Below are positions 7,775-15,531 of a stretch of DNA of 27,597 nt, piece by piece. Source of the DNA: JACQHM01 sp964535215 (GTDB taxonomy: Bacteria; Methylomirabilota; Methylomirabilia; Methylomirabilales; JACQHM01); the NCBI GenBank assembly GCA_964535215.1, contig CAZHST010000037.1, positions 1 to 27,597 on the forward strand, read 5' to 3'. The notes below the pieces were generated by a model. That model saw only the letters and a program-made list of their open reading frames with translations, was not told the DNA's origin and searched no databases. Both the position numbers and the translations under genes were made by a program. Position 1 is the stretch's first letter. The number at the start of each line of letters is the position of its first letter.

Positions 7775-9073
7775 ATGGCGTACGTCGTCGCCGAACCCTG
7801 CATCGGGACGAAGGATCGGGCGTGTGTCGAGGTCTGTCCGGTCGAGTGTTTCTACGAAGGCGTGGATCAACTCTACATTCATCCCGAAGAGTGCATTAAC
7901 TGTGCGGCCTGCGAGCCGGTCTGCCCGGTGAACGCGATCTTCCCCGAGGAAAGCGTTCCCGAACAGTGGAGACACTACATTCAGAAGAACGTGGATTTCT
8001 TCAAGGTTAACCCGACCCCTCCAAAAGCTCTGACCAAAGCCCTTCGGGGGAACCAGGACAACCTCGCCCGCACCTTCACGGTAGAGGGTCGGACGATCAC
8101 GCTCCCTGCCCCTCCCCCGGGTTATCCACCACCAGGCACTAAACCCGAAGTCCCGAAAGTCGACGCGCCTAAAGCCGAACCGGTGACGGTCCAGGCCGTT
8201 CTAACAAAGGAAAAGACCATAACAGCGCAGACCGAAGGACCCCACCCTTCCGGCGACGGTGATACCCCCACCCCCGCGATGGTCGGGGCATCCCCTTTGC
8301 CGCCAAAGGTTGAAGCCGTCCCGAGGGCTGAAAGTCCTCCCAAAAAGGAGTCGGTGGCAAAGTCTCCCCTGAAGCCGGCGGCGCCAGCCCTTCCAAAGGC
8401 CGTTTCCCCAAAGCCTTCGCCGGCTATGGATGTCGAAGGCTACGAGAGGGCCAAGGATGTCCTGTTAGACCTGGTCGAGATGCTTTCAGGGACACGGGAA
8501 ATTGACCTTGCCTTCGTGGCCGAGGCGGAGAAGCTGGCGAAGAACCTCCGGGCCGAAGTCACTAGGGAAATTGGGAAGGAGATCTTCGGGGTCCAGGAGG
8601 TCGAAAAAAAAGGGCTGCTCCTGCGGCAGAAGTATGATCTGGCTAAAGCTATTCAGGAGCGGGTCGAAACGGTGGGGTATTATGCCCAGCTTCGGGAGAA
8701 AAGGAAGGTCCTTTGGGAGCATGCGGTAGGAGGACTCATTACCGGAGGGCTTGCCGGGTTCTTCCAGTTCCTGGGCTTTCGGGTAGCCCTGGATTCTGCC
8801 TTCCTTCCAACGTTTCCCTCTGATCCCCAGAACCTCTGGAAGGTCCCAGGAGCGGTTTTCGACCTCCTGAAGGCCCCCTTCACCCCAGAGGGGCTTGCTC
8901 CCTTTTTAGGCTTCTCAACCTTGGCCGGCTTGATCGGCCTCTTTGCCCTGTATGCCACTTATAAGGTCTTCGTCACCTGGAAGGAGCTCTCTCGACTAAA
9001 AGAGGTCTTGAAGGAGAGAAAGGTTGATCCGAAGAGCCGACTCCATGTAGCCGGCTTGCCTGGCTCCGGCTAG
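7775..9073 (+). CDS. Seven-iron ferredoxin fused to Pro-rich linker and membrane anchor
   Basis: Residues 1-100 match the 7Fe (FdxA-like) ferredoxins: C9, C17 and C50 fit the 3Fe-4S ligands and C21, C40, C43 and C46 the 4Fe-4S ligands, with C25 as the free Cys, by comparison with Azotobacter ferredoxin I. Ordinary members stop near residue 105. Here residues about 105-215 are rich in Pro, Ala, Lys and Glu and look disordered, 218-315 are charged and helical, and hydrophobic segments at about 317-337 and 374-400 are probable membrane helices. The iron-sulfur head has no export signal and probably stays in the cytoplasm, tethered to the membrane. Single frame, strong promoter and Shine-Dalgarno. 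The electron partner is unknown. Its stop overlaps that of the convergent TPR gene. Confidence 0.9.
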   Translation: MAYVVAEPCIGTKDRACVEVCPVECFYEGVDQLYIHPEECINCAACEPVCPVNAIFPEESVPEQWRHYIQKNVDFFKVNPTPPKALTKALRGNQDNLARTFTVEGRTITLPAPPPGYPPPGTKPEVPKVDAPKAEPVTVQAVLTKEKTITAQTEGPHPSGDGDTPTPAMVGASPLPPKVEAVPRAESPPKKESVAKSPLKPAAPALPKAVSPKPSPAMDVEGYERAKDVLLDLVEMLSGTREIDLAFVAEAEKLAKNLRAEVTREIGKEIFGVQEVEKKGLLLRQKYDLAKAIQERVETVGYYAQLREKRKVLWEHAVGGLITGGLAGFFQFLGFRVALDSAFLPTFPSDPQNLWKVPGAVFDLLKAPFTPEGLAPFLGFSTLAGLIGLFALYATYKVFVTWKELSRLKEVLKERKVDPKSRLHVAGLPGSG

Positions 9074-10086
9074 ACTCCTTTACGGAAGGCCCGGAGGGCG
9101 AGATAAGCCACGGCCAAGGTTAGTACACCACCAAGGAAAAGGAAGATCCAAAGGTTCCAGCGGATATAGAGCCCTGCCAGGTAGAGAAGATAGATATCAT
9201 TCTGACTTAAGCGCCAGGCCTCCTTATAGGCGATGAGGGCGTCTCTTCCCTGTCCGAGGGCGTCCAACGCTCTGGCCAGGCCGAAGTGGGCGAAGGCAAA
9301 GGTCGGCGCCAGGGAAACGGCCTTTTTAAACTGGTTCGCGGCGGCCTCCAGTTCCCCTTTTTTGAGAAGAACCCATCCTAGATTCGTGACGCCCACCACG
9401 TTGTCCGAGTGCTCCTCCACGGCCTGACGAAGCACCTCTTCGGCCTCGTCGAGTCTTCCCGCCCTGTAGAAAACCCACCCTAGGTCGTTCAGGTATGCCA
9501 CATTCCCTGGGTCCTGCACCAATGCCTTTTCATACAGGGCGATGGCCTTTTCATAGTCCCTCTCCGCTACGGCAAAGATACCTGCCAAACCGGCATAGGC
9601 CCGGGCGGCGTTCGGGTTCAAACGTAAGGTTTCCAAGAAGGCTGTTCGGGCTTGAGCGTATCGCCCCAACTCCGAGTAGACCCAACCCAGGTTCGTCCAG
9701 GCGTCCACATCCTCAGGCTGGATCTGGAGGGCGTCCTGAAGTTCCCGAAGGGCCTCCGGCCACAGCCGCTTCTTGGCGTAGAGAACCCCAAGGAGGTTCC
9801 TGGAGATGAAATCCTTTGGGTCTCGATCCTTGGCCCTTCGAAGAAGTTGGACCAGTTCCTCTTCCCCCTTCCATTTTCCGTAGACCTCGCGAAGGAGCCT
9901 ATAGCCTTCCAGATGCCGGGGGGCCAACGCGATGGCCTTCCGGTAGGCCTCGACAGCCTTTTCCCATTCTCCCCTGGCCTGAGCGGCCTTTCCTCGGATG
10001 ATGAGGACCCCGACCTCGGGAGAAGACGCCGCCAAGACGGGGGATGGGAGAAAGAGAGCAACCAGCAGGACGAAAAGGTGGGGCAT
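9070..10086 (-). CDS. Exported, membrane-anchored TPR protein (338 aa)
   Basis: Starts at ATG 10086 with GAGGAGGAGGTG upstream; the longer reading frame to 10263 is not used because it overlaps a real small gene. Residues 1-19 form a signal peptide ending V-L-A. Then come about eight tetratricopeptide repeats with the usual small and aromatic residues (for example A-W-T-N-L-G-W-V-Y and A-Y-L-N-D-L-G-W-V-F-Y), and a C-terminal hydrophobic helix (about 308-330) followed by a short basic tail. Such topology puts the repeats in the periplasm as a protein-interaction platform, as in cytochrome or exopolysaccharide assembly factors; no partner is proven. The stop of the upstream 54-aa membrane gene overlaps its ATG (TGATG), so the two are coupled. 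Confidence 0.88.
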   Translation of the reverse strand: MPHLFVLLVALFLPSPVLAASSPEVGVLIIRGKAAQARGEWEKAVEAYRKAIALAPRHLEGYRLLREVYGKWKGEEELVQLLRRAKDRDPKDFISRNLLGVLYAKKRLWPEALRELQDALQIQPEDVDAWTNLGWVYSELGRYAQARTAFLETLRLNPNAARAYAGLAGIFAVAERDYEKAIALYEKALVQDPGNVAYLNDLGWVFYRAGRLDEAEEVLRQAVEEHSDNVVGVTNLGWVLLKKGELEAAANQFKKAVSLAPTFAFAHFGLARALDALGQGRDALIAYKEAWRLSQNDIYLLYLAGLYIRWNLWIFLFLGGVLTLAVAYLALRAFRKGV

Positions 10087-10250
10087 CACCTCCTCCTCTC
10101 GATCAACCGTCCGATGGAGAAGAGAATGATCCCGAGGAGGAAAAGGTAAAGCTCCGGCCACATCCCTCCTTCTTCGGTCAAACCCACGTAGAGCCCGACC
10201 AGCAGATTCGACATTCCAATGAGCTGTAAGGCTTTGGCCAGGTGGATCAT
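10086..10250 (-). CDS. 54-aa two-helix membrane protein coupled to the TPR gene
   Basis: Read directly; too short for routine gene calls. It begins M-I-H-L-A-K-A-L-Q and ends I-E-R-R-R. Hydrophobic stretches at residues about 8-24 and 31-48 are probable membrane helices, separated by a short acidic turn (T-E-E-G-G). GGAGGGG lies four bases before the ATG at 10250, and the TGA overlaps the TPR start by one base. This coupling and the membrane profile make it a likely real gene and suggest that it acts with the TPR protein. No family recognised. Confidence 0.7.
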   Translation of the reverse strand: MIHLAKALQLIGMSNLLVGLYVGLTEEGGMWPELYLFLLGIILFSIGRLIERRR

Positions 10251-10326
10251 GTCTCCCCTCCATGGAGCCTCTGACGCCAGGCCCCTGGTTCTGCCCTGGA
10301 ACCCTCTTGGCAGACCTTCCCCAACA

Positions 10327-10340
10327 TGCTATATTTATAG
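10327..10340. promoter_or_regulatory. Near-palindromic -10 region between divergent small membrane genes
   Basis: CTATATTTATAG (10329-10340) reads as an extended -10 (TGCTATATT, 10327-10335) toward the plus-strand 55-aa gene and as TATAAA toward the minus-strand 54-aa/TPR pair. No good -35 is seen at 17 bases for either direction; TTGGCA at 10304-10309 is 20 bases away for the plus direction. Confidence 0.3.
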
Positions 10341-10391
10341 AGACTACCGCTTGGCCTTGTTTGACGACCGGCCGCCTATCGGAGGAAACTT

Positions 10392-10559
10392 ATGGAGCAG
10401 TTTCTCACGATCCTGACCCAGCCTGACAACATCCCCATCGTCGGGCTCCTTGTCGCCGTCCTCTTCTGCCTGTATGTGGCCATGAAGCAGGCCTTCCGGC
10501 ACGACCGCCTCATTCGGGCGGGGAGACGGGATGAGATCTACGACGAGATGGTGAAGTAA
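10392..10559 (+). CDS. 55-aa single-helix membrane protein
   Basis: Read directly; below the usual length cut-off. Sequence opens M-E-Q-F-L-T-I-L-T-Q-P-D-N-I-P-I-V, has a membrane helix at about residues 15-32, and ends in a charged tail rich in Arg, Asp and Glu. GGAGGA precedes the ATG with suitable spacing. It is followed after ten bases by the Mrr-like gene on the same strand. The short N-terminus followed by one helix and a charged cytoplasmic tail suggests a small accessory membrane subunit; the partner is unknown. Confidence 0.7.
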   Translation: MEQFLTILTQPDNIPIVGLLVAVLFCLYVAMKQAFRHDRLIRAGRRDEIYDEMVK

Positions 10560-10569
10560 GGGGGAACGG

Positions 10570-11076
10570 ATGGGGGTCCTTCTCCTGGTCACCATCGCGA
10601 TCCTCGCAGGGTTTTTGCTGATCATCCTGGCTAACCGGACCTCCCCCCCCATCGCCGGCGAGAAGGATTTCTATGAAGCGCGGAGCCGGGAGTCCCAGAG
10701 GCTTGAAGATCTTTCCTTCTCTCAATTTGAACGGATCTGCCTGAAGCTTTTGGAAGAGCTTGGGCTGGTGATCAATTCCTATAGAAGCGACGGCGAAGGC
10801 TCCATGGATGTGTCCGCCATCAACCCCCAGCCTGTCATCGGCGGGGAGTACATCATCCACTGCTACCACTCTCGGAAGGGGGGGCCGGTTGAATCCACCC
10901 GGGTCATCGCGTTAAGCGACACGGTCAAGGCCGAGGGGGCCTCCAAAGGGATCTTTATCACGAACGGCTACTTTTCCGAGGAGGTGCCGAAGCTCTTCGA
11001 GGGTCCCCCCATCGAGCTGATCAACGGCCAGCGCTTAAGCCAGCTTCTGGCTGAACACCACATCCCGTTGACCTAA
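10570..11076 (+). CDS. Membrane-anchored Mrr-like (PD-(D/E)XK) domain protein lacking catalytic residues
   Basis: Residues 2-21 are a membrane helix. Residues 50-160 follow the Mrr_cat restriction-like fold: F-E-R-I-C-L-K-L-L-E-E-L-G-L helix, S-D-G-E-G-S-M-D80-V strand, a strand ending I-H-C-Y-H, then A-S-K-G-I-F-I-T-N-G-Y-F-S and I-E-L-I-N-G-Q-R-L-S-Q-L-L. In active family members the middle strand carries Q/E-x-K (often V-Q-C-K); here it is H97-C-Y99, so the acid/amide and the lysine are both replaced. It is probably not a nuclease, but may bind DNA or act as a membrane scaffold. AGGGGG precedes the ATG at 10570. Its stop overlaps that of the convergent SAF oxidoreductase gene. Confidence 0.72.
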   Translation: MGVLLLVTIAILAGFLLIILANRTSPPIAGEKDFYEARSRESQRLEDLSFSQFERICLKLLEELGLVINSYRSDGEGSMDVSAINPQPVIGGEYIIHCYHSRKGGPVESTRVIALSDTVKAEGASKGIFITNGYFSEEVPKLFEGPPIELINGQRLSQLLAEHHIPLT

Positions 11077-12413
11077 TTGACCTCCGCCTCCTGAAGCTTC
11101 CTAAGTTTCAAGAGGAACGAGTCCTCCTTCACCTGAACCTGATCCCACCGGATCGCTTCCCCCTTCTTTACATCGGCTTTAAGCTTCGCTTCATAGGCGA
11201 ACCCGAAAGGGAGGAGGTTTTGGGCCTTCGCCACCTCGGCCCGCTCGATCAACCCGTACACCGTGAACCCCCCACCTCCATCCAGGATCTCCCCGGCTTT
11301 GAGATCCCGCTTTGCGATGGTGATCAGCTCCGCCACCGGCTTCTCCCCCGGGGCCCCTGTGGGTTGACCGAAGAGGACAGCTTGAGCTACGGAGTTCGGG
11401 GTCTCGATGCTGCAAAGATGGTAGGGCCGGAAGAGGACGAAGTTCCTCCCTTTGGGCCCAGTATTGATCAGGGTCGGGTCCATGACGTAGGCGAGGTCCT
11501 GCCTCACCCCTGGATGGTCCGAGGTCACCACCAGGAAAACGCCAGGGAAGACCTTCCCCTCCTTGATAAGCTTCCCTTCGGAGGTGATCCCGTTGGCTAA
11601 GTCCACAACCCCCTCCTGACTCAGGAGCCCTCCCTCTTCCCTTAAACAAAAGAGCCTCGGGAGGTCATCCACGGTGGCGAAGGGCTCATGCATCCCTCTG
11701 ACCTCTGGAAGAAGACCGAGAGCATTTGCCACAGCGGTCATCTCCGTCTGGGCCTTGGTCCCATCCCTGAAGGAGTTGTACATCTTCGGGTTCAAGCCAA
11801 GCTGCTCGGCCTTCTCCTTTGAGTCCTCCGGCGTCGCCTCCCGATCCCCCGGGCCTCGAAGGGTTCCCCTTCCAGCGGCAATGATCTTTAAGCCTAACCC
11901 TGTGGCCCACTCGGCCATCTCACAGATCGCCCCAGGCTGGTCTCCTGCGGCCAACGTGTAGACGACACCGGCGGCCCGGGCCAGCCGGCTCAAGATCGGG
12001 CCCACCACGACATCCGCCTCCACGTTCAGCATCACCACATGCCGCCTCCACAGGATAGAGACATAAGCTACCATGGCACCGATCTCAGGGATCCCTGTCG
12101 CCTCAACGATAGCGTCCAGGTCCAGGCGGGGGAGGAGCAGGGCATCCTGGGTCACGACGACCTTCCCCCGGCGGAGGGCATCCTGAGCCGGCCCTTCTTG
12201 GGAGGCCGCCACAATCTGCCCCTCCATCCCATTTTCCTTGAAGGCGCGGAAGGCCCGGTCCTCGACCAGATCAGCCACGGCCACCACCTTCATTCCCCGC
12301 ATGGTAAAGATCTGGTTGACGACCCCTGTCCCCATCCGGCCTGCCCCCACCACCCCGACCCGGATCGGCTCCCCCAACGACTCCCGTTTTAACAACTCCC
12401 GACGAAACACCAT
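11073..12413 (-). CDS. Homoserine-dehydrogenase-like NAD(P) oxidoreductase with C-terminal SAF domain
   Basis: N-terminal Rossmann fold with G23-A-G25-R-M-G28 for NAD(P) binding, followed by a homoserine-dehydrogenase-like catalytic region and a C-terminal SAF domain (about residues 360-440) of the kind seen in sialate synthases, AFP-like proteins and FlgA. Proteins of this architecture are known mostly from annotation; the substrate is not established and I cannot assign one. It begins ten bases after the copper ATPase stop, with the TAAGGAGG at the ATPase end serving as its Shine-Dalgarno, so it is the last gene of the cbb3 operon. That position is unexpected for a carbon-metabolism enzyme. 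Confidence 0.78.
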   Translation of the reverse strand: MVFRRELLKRESLGEPIRVGVVGAGRMGTGVVNQIFTMRGMKVVAVADLVEDRAFRAFKENGMEGQIVAASQEGPAQDALRRGKVVVTQDALLLPRLDLDAIVEATGIPEIGAMVAYVSILWRRHVVMLNVEADVVVGPILSRLARAAGVVYTLAAGDQPGAICEMAEWATGLGLKIIAAGRGTLRGPGDREATPEDSKEKAEQLGLNPKMYNSFRDGTKAQTEMTAVANALGLLPEVRGMHEPFATVDDLPRLFCLREEGGLLSQEGVVDLANGITSEGKLIKEGKVFPGVFLVVTSDHPGVRQDLAYVMDPTLINTGPKGRNFVLFRPYHLCSIETPNSVAQAVLFGQPTGAPGEKPVAELITIAKRDLKAGEILDGGGGFTVYGLIERAEVAKAQNLLPFGFAYEAKLKADVKKGEAIRWDQVQVKEDSFLLKLRKLQEAEVN

Positions 12414-12423
12414 GTCCCCCTCC

Positions 12424-14532
12424 TTATCTGGGAAGACCCCCCTCCCATTTCCTCAGCCGGAGCGAGTTTCCCACGACGAAAAGGCTGCTTAACACCATGG
12501 CGGCCGCCGCCAAGACCGGCCGTAAGATCCCGAAAGCCGCCAGGAGGATGCCGAAGGTGTTGTAGAAGAAAGCCCAGAAGAGGTTTCCCTTGATCCTCCG
12601 TCTTGTCGCCTTCGCCAGCCCAATCAACCAGGGGATCTTCCGAAGGTCGCTCCCGATGATGCTCACACCGGCCGTTTCCTTGGCAAGGTCGGTTCCGGAG
12701 CCCATGGCGATGCCGATGCTGGCCTGGGCTAGGGCTGGGGCGTCATTGATCCCATCCCCAACCATCCCGACGGCTCCCAAAGCGGCCTCGGCGGCCCTAA
12801 CCGCTTCAACCTTCTCCGAGGGGAGGAGGGGGGCTCTCACATCATCGATCCCGAGCTCCTCCCCCACCTGAACGGCGGCCTGCCAGCTGTCTCCGGTGAT
12901 GAGGGCGACGTGGAGATCCAACCGGCGACACGCCTCCACCGCCTCCTTGGCCTCCGATCTCACGGAATCGCCAAAGGCGAAGAGGCCCTTCACCTCCCCC
13001 TCCCATCCTGCCAGGACGACGGTGGCCCCCTTTGCCTCCAGCACCATCTTCTCCCGAAGGAGCCCCTCGTCCACCCTCCACCCCCTTTCCGCCACAAGCC
13101 GCTCGCCGCCGATCATGATCAAGAGGGCCTTTCCCCCGGAGAGGTGGACCAGCCCCTCAATCCCTAAGCCGGGATAAGCCTTGAAGTCCGAGACCGGGTA
13201 GAGCGCTAACCCCTTCGCCTCCGCCGCTTGAGCAAAGCCCCTCCCAAGGGCATGCTCCGAACAGGCCTCTAATGAAGCACAGCGGACGAAGAACTCCTCT
13301 TCTTCAACCCCGGCCTCCGGCAGAAGCCTGACCTGAAGGAGTCCCATCCGGCCAAAGGTTAAGGTTCCCGTCTTGTCGAAGAAGATCGCTCTAAGCTGGG
13401 AGAGCTGCTCCAAGGCTTCCCCGGAACGGATCAGGACTCCTGAAGAAGCGGCCCTCTCAAGACTCACCCAGGTGGCCAGAGGGGTGGCTAAGCCTAAGGG
13501 GCAGGGGCAGGCGATCAGGAGGACCGCCAACGCGTTGAGGAAGGCAGGCTCCAAACCCTCCCTCGACCAGAAAAGGAATGTCAGGAAGGCGATCATAAGG
13601 GTCGCCGGGACGAAGAGGCTGGAGACCCGATCCACCACCCTTCGGATAGGCCCGCGAGACCCTTGAGCCTGTTCCATGAGCCTGACCATCTGGGCGAGGA
13701 CGGTCTCCTCCCCGACATGGACGGCCTGGACGAGAATAAGGCCATCCAGGTTCAGGCTCGTCCCAAAGACCGGATCCCCCTTCCTCTTTAAAACGGGCCT
13801 CGCTTCCCCCGTGAGCGTGGACTCGTCCACCATCGTCTCCCCCTCAAGGACCACCCCGTCCACTGGGATCCGTTCCCCGGGGAGGACCTTCACCCGATCC
13901 CCAACTTTCAGCTGATCAAGAGGGACCTTCCCCTCCTTATCCCCTTGAATGACCGTCGCCTCCTTGGAGGAGAGCTCTAACAGCTTCTTTACCCCCTCTG
14001 AGGCCTTGGCCTTGGCCGAGGCCTCCAGGAACCGTCCCAGCGTGACCAGGACCAGGATCATGGTGGCCGTATCGAAGTAGATCCGGGGGCTTTTCGTGAA
14101 GATGGCATAGCCGGAGGCGGTGAAGGCCGCAGCGGCGCCGAGGGCAATCAGGCTATCCATGCTGAAGGAAAACCGGGGAAGCTCGTGGAGGGCATTCTTG
14201 AAAAAGGGCCAGCCTAAGATGAGGATGACGGGTGTCGCCAGGGCGAAGCTCAAATAGCCGATCTTCGGGAGGAGATCAGGCTCAAGGTCGGTCAAGGATC
14301 CCGAATACAGGAGGAGGCTTAACGTCATCACGTTCATGGCCAGGAAGAAGCCGAGCCCCAGCTTGGCCAACCACCAAGAGGCCTCTCCCTCCTCCCCTGC
14401 CTGCCCCATCACTTGGGAGACGAGGAGGCAGCCGGAGCAGCAGAAGGACAACACCTTCCCGTTTATCTTCCCGTAGGAAGGCCGGGAAGGGAGGGGAAGG
14501 TGGCAATGGGCGCAACGGAGGGATCGGTCCAC
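12424..14532 (-). CDS. ccoI: Copper-transporting P1B-type ATPase, CcoI/FixI type
   Basis: Pumps copper across the membrane for cbb3 oxidase assembly. N-terminal Cys-rich metal site (C7-x-x-C10, then C31-C32-x-x-C35) matches the ATPase-cat_bd domain typical of FixI/CcoI; a classic GMxCxxC heavy-metal domain is absent. Actuator motif T-G-E-A at 241-244, transmembrane C342-P-C344 metal site, phosphorylation motif D386-K-T-G-T, and hinge G-D-G-I-N-D are all present. Eight hydrophobic helices expected. Length 702 aa fits CcoI. Start is GTG at 14532, with a purine-rich GGGAG close upstream. It lies in the cbb3 operon between a SafE-like membrane protein and the SAF oxidoreductase. Confidence 0.9.
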   Translation of the reverse strand: MDRSLRCAHCHLPLPSRPSYGKINGKVLSFCCSGCLLVSQVMGQAGEEGEASWWLAKLGLGFFLAMNVMTLSLLLYSGSLTDLEPDLLPKIGYLSFALATPVILILGWPFFKNALHELPRFSFSMDSLIALGAAAAFTASGYAIFTKSPRIYFDTATMILVLVTLGRFLEASAKAKASEGVKKLLELSSKEATVIQGDKEGKVPLDQLKVGDRVKVLPGERIPVDGVVLEGETMVDESTLTGEARPVLKRKGDPVFGTSLNLDGLILVQAVHVGEETVLAQMVRLMEQAQGSRGPIRRVVDRVSSLFVPATLMIAFLTFLFWSREGLEPAFLNALAVLLIACPCPLGLATPLATWVSLERAASSGVLIRSGEALEQLSQLRAIFFDKTGTLTFGRMGLLQVRLLPEAGVEEEEFFVRCASLEACSEHALGRGFAQAAEAKGLALYPVSDFKAYPGLGIEGLVHLSGGKALLIMIGGERLVAERGWRVDEGLLREKMVLEAKGATVVLAGWEGEVKGLFAFGDSVRSEAKEAVEACRRLDLHVALITGDSWQAAVQVGEELGIDDVRAPLLPSEKVEAVRAAEAALGAVGMVGDGINDAPALAQASIGIAMGSGTDLAKETAGVSIIGSDLRKIPWLIGLAKATRRRIKGNLFWAFFYNTFGILLAAFGILRPVLAAAAMVLSSLFVVGNSLRLRKWEGGLPR

Positions 14533-14605
14533 GACTCCCTACTTTACTGGAGGGGGTTCTAGGTGTCAAGGCGAGAATCCTGAGCGGGATGGCCATTAGT
14601 CTTCC

Positions 14606-15277
14606 TCATCGGTGGACCCCGAAGGATGATGGGATGAAGCCGAAGGCGTGGAGGAACGTCATGGCTCCAAGGAGGGCGAGGAGGGCCCCTGAGACCCTCA
14701 CCGCCTTCCCCCTGGTCTCATGGGAAAGGACGATCCGGCCGAGGAGGATCATGCCGGGGGCGGTTCCCACGACGAGGATCGCCATGGTGAGGGCTCCGGC
14801 CAGGGCCGAGCTGGCTGAGATCGCCTGGGCGATGAAGGCGGAGATCAGGGGACAGGGGATGAAACCGTTAAAGGCCCCGAGGGACAGGGCGGTGCTGAAA
14901 CGCCTGACACCGAGGAGGGAGGTGAGGAGCCTTTTCAAGCCTTCGTTCGGGAGCTTCACTAGGCCAAGTTCCGGGAGGAACCCGAGGAGGTGGAGGCCGG
15001 TGGCGAGGATGGAAATCCCGGCGATGAGATCAACCAGGTTGTGGAGGAACGGGGAGGGACGGGTGAGGATCTGGCCGAAGGCCCCGGCCAGGGCCCCCAG
15101 GAACATGTAGCTCGTCAGCCTCCCCCCATGGTAAAAGAGGTGGCCTAGAATGGGAAAAGATCGGGGGGTACCCTTGGAGAGGGCGTTAACGGCGGCGACG
15201 AAACCGCCGCACATCCCGAGGCAGTGGAGGGAGCCGCCAAAGGCGGCCAAGAAGAGAAAGGAGGCATGGAGCATCAT
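14606..15277 (-). CDS. SafE/DsbD_2-type membrane protein linked to cbb3 maturation
   Basis: About six membrane helices in 223 aa. Motifs H-C-L-G-M-C-G-G near the N-terminus and N-G-F-I-P-C-P-L in the middle match the sulfite-exporter TauE/SafE-like family related to DsbD membrane domains. Members are common next to FixI/CcoI in cbb3 gene clusters, where a role in copper or thiol handling is presumed. Two in-frame ATGs (15277 and 15274) give M-M-L-H-A; no strong Shine-Dalgarno is visible. It precedes the copper ATPase by about 70 bases. Export of sulfite is the annotation name only; the gene context favours oxidase assembly. Confidence 0.78.
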   Translation of the reverse strand: MMLHASFLFLAAFGGSLHCLGMCGGFVAAVNALSKGTPRSFPILGHLFYHGGRLTSYMFLGALAGAFGQILTRPSPFLHNLVDLIAGISILATGLHLLGFLPELGLVKLPNEGLKRLLTSLLGVRRFSTALSLGAFNGFIPCPLISAFIAQAISASSALAGALTMAILVVGTAPGMILLGRIVLSHETRGKAVRVSGALLALLGAMTFLHAFGFIPSSFGVHR

Positions 15278-15303
15278 GCGGAAGACAGCCTATGCAGGGA
15301 GGG

Positions 15304-15417
15304 TTAGTAAAGGGAGCCCTGGAAGATGGCGCTGATGATGTTAAACGCCGCATCCACGGCCAGGATCAAAAGGGCCGTCCACAAAAGCCCCATCACGATC
15401 CGCTCAAAGAGATCCAT
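15304..15417 (-). CDS. 37-aa membrane peptide of the cbb3 operon
   Basis: Starts M-D-L-F-E-R-I-V-M-G and consists of one hydrophobic helix (about residues 8-30) with a short tail. ATG at 15417 follows GGAGAGGAGG; the frame extends upstream with Pro/Arg-rich residues from a TTG, but this is less likely. Tiny single-helix subunits are normal in cbb3 oxidases (CcoQ, CcoH, CcoM), so it may be such a subunit; sequence alone cannot say which. Confidence 0.55.
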   Translation of the reverse strand: MDLFERIVMGLLWTALLILAVDAAFNIISAIFQGSLY

Positions 15418-15492
15418 CCTCCTCTCCAGGGGCAACAAAGGGGGCCGGCCCAAGGTGGTCCGACCTGGCCCCTTGCCCCAGGCCGGTTGCAA

Positions 15493-15519
15493 GGTCGCCG
15501 AAGCATAAGCGAGGCGACC
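15493..15519 (-). other. Intra-operon hairpin between oxidase and maturation genes
   Basis: GGTCGCC (15493-15499) pairs with GGCGACC (15513-15519) around a 13-base loop. No T-run follows, so it is more likely an mRNA processing or stability element than a terminator. It lies in the 114-base gap between the 107-aa and 37-aa genes. Confidence 0.4.
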
Positions 15520-15531
15520 AAAGGTGCTGGA

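Noticed and set aside
10570..11076. Active restriction endonuclease partner for the methyltransferase
   Set aside because: The catalytic Q/E-x-K is replaced by H-C-Y and the gene lies about 9.6 kb away on the other strand.
14232..15110. A 292-codon plus-strand reading frame
   Set aside because: Arg/Pro/Ser-rich shadow lying opposite the copper ATPase and SafE-like genes, both strongly supported.
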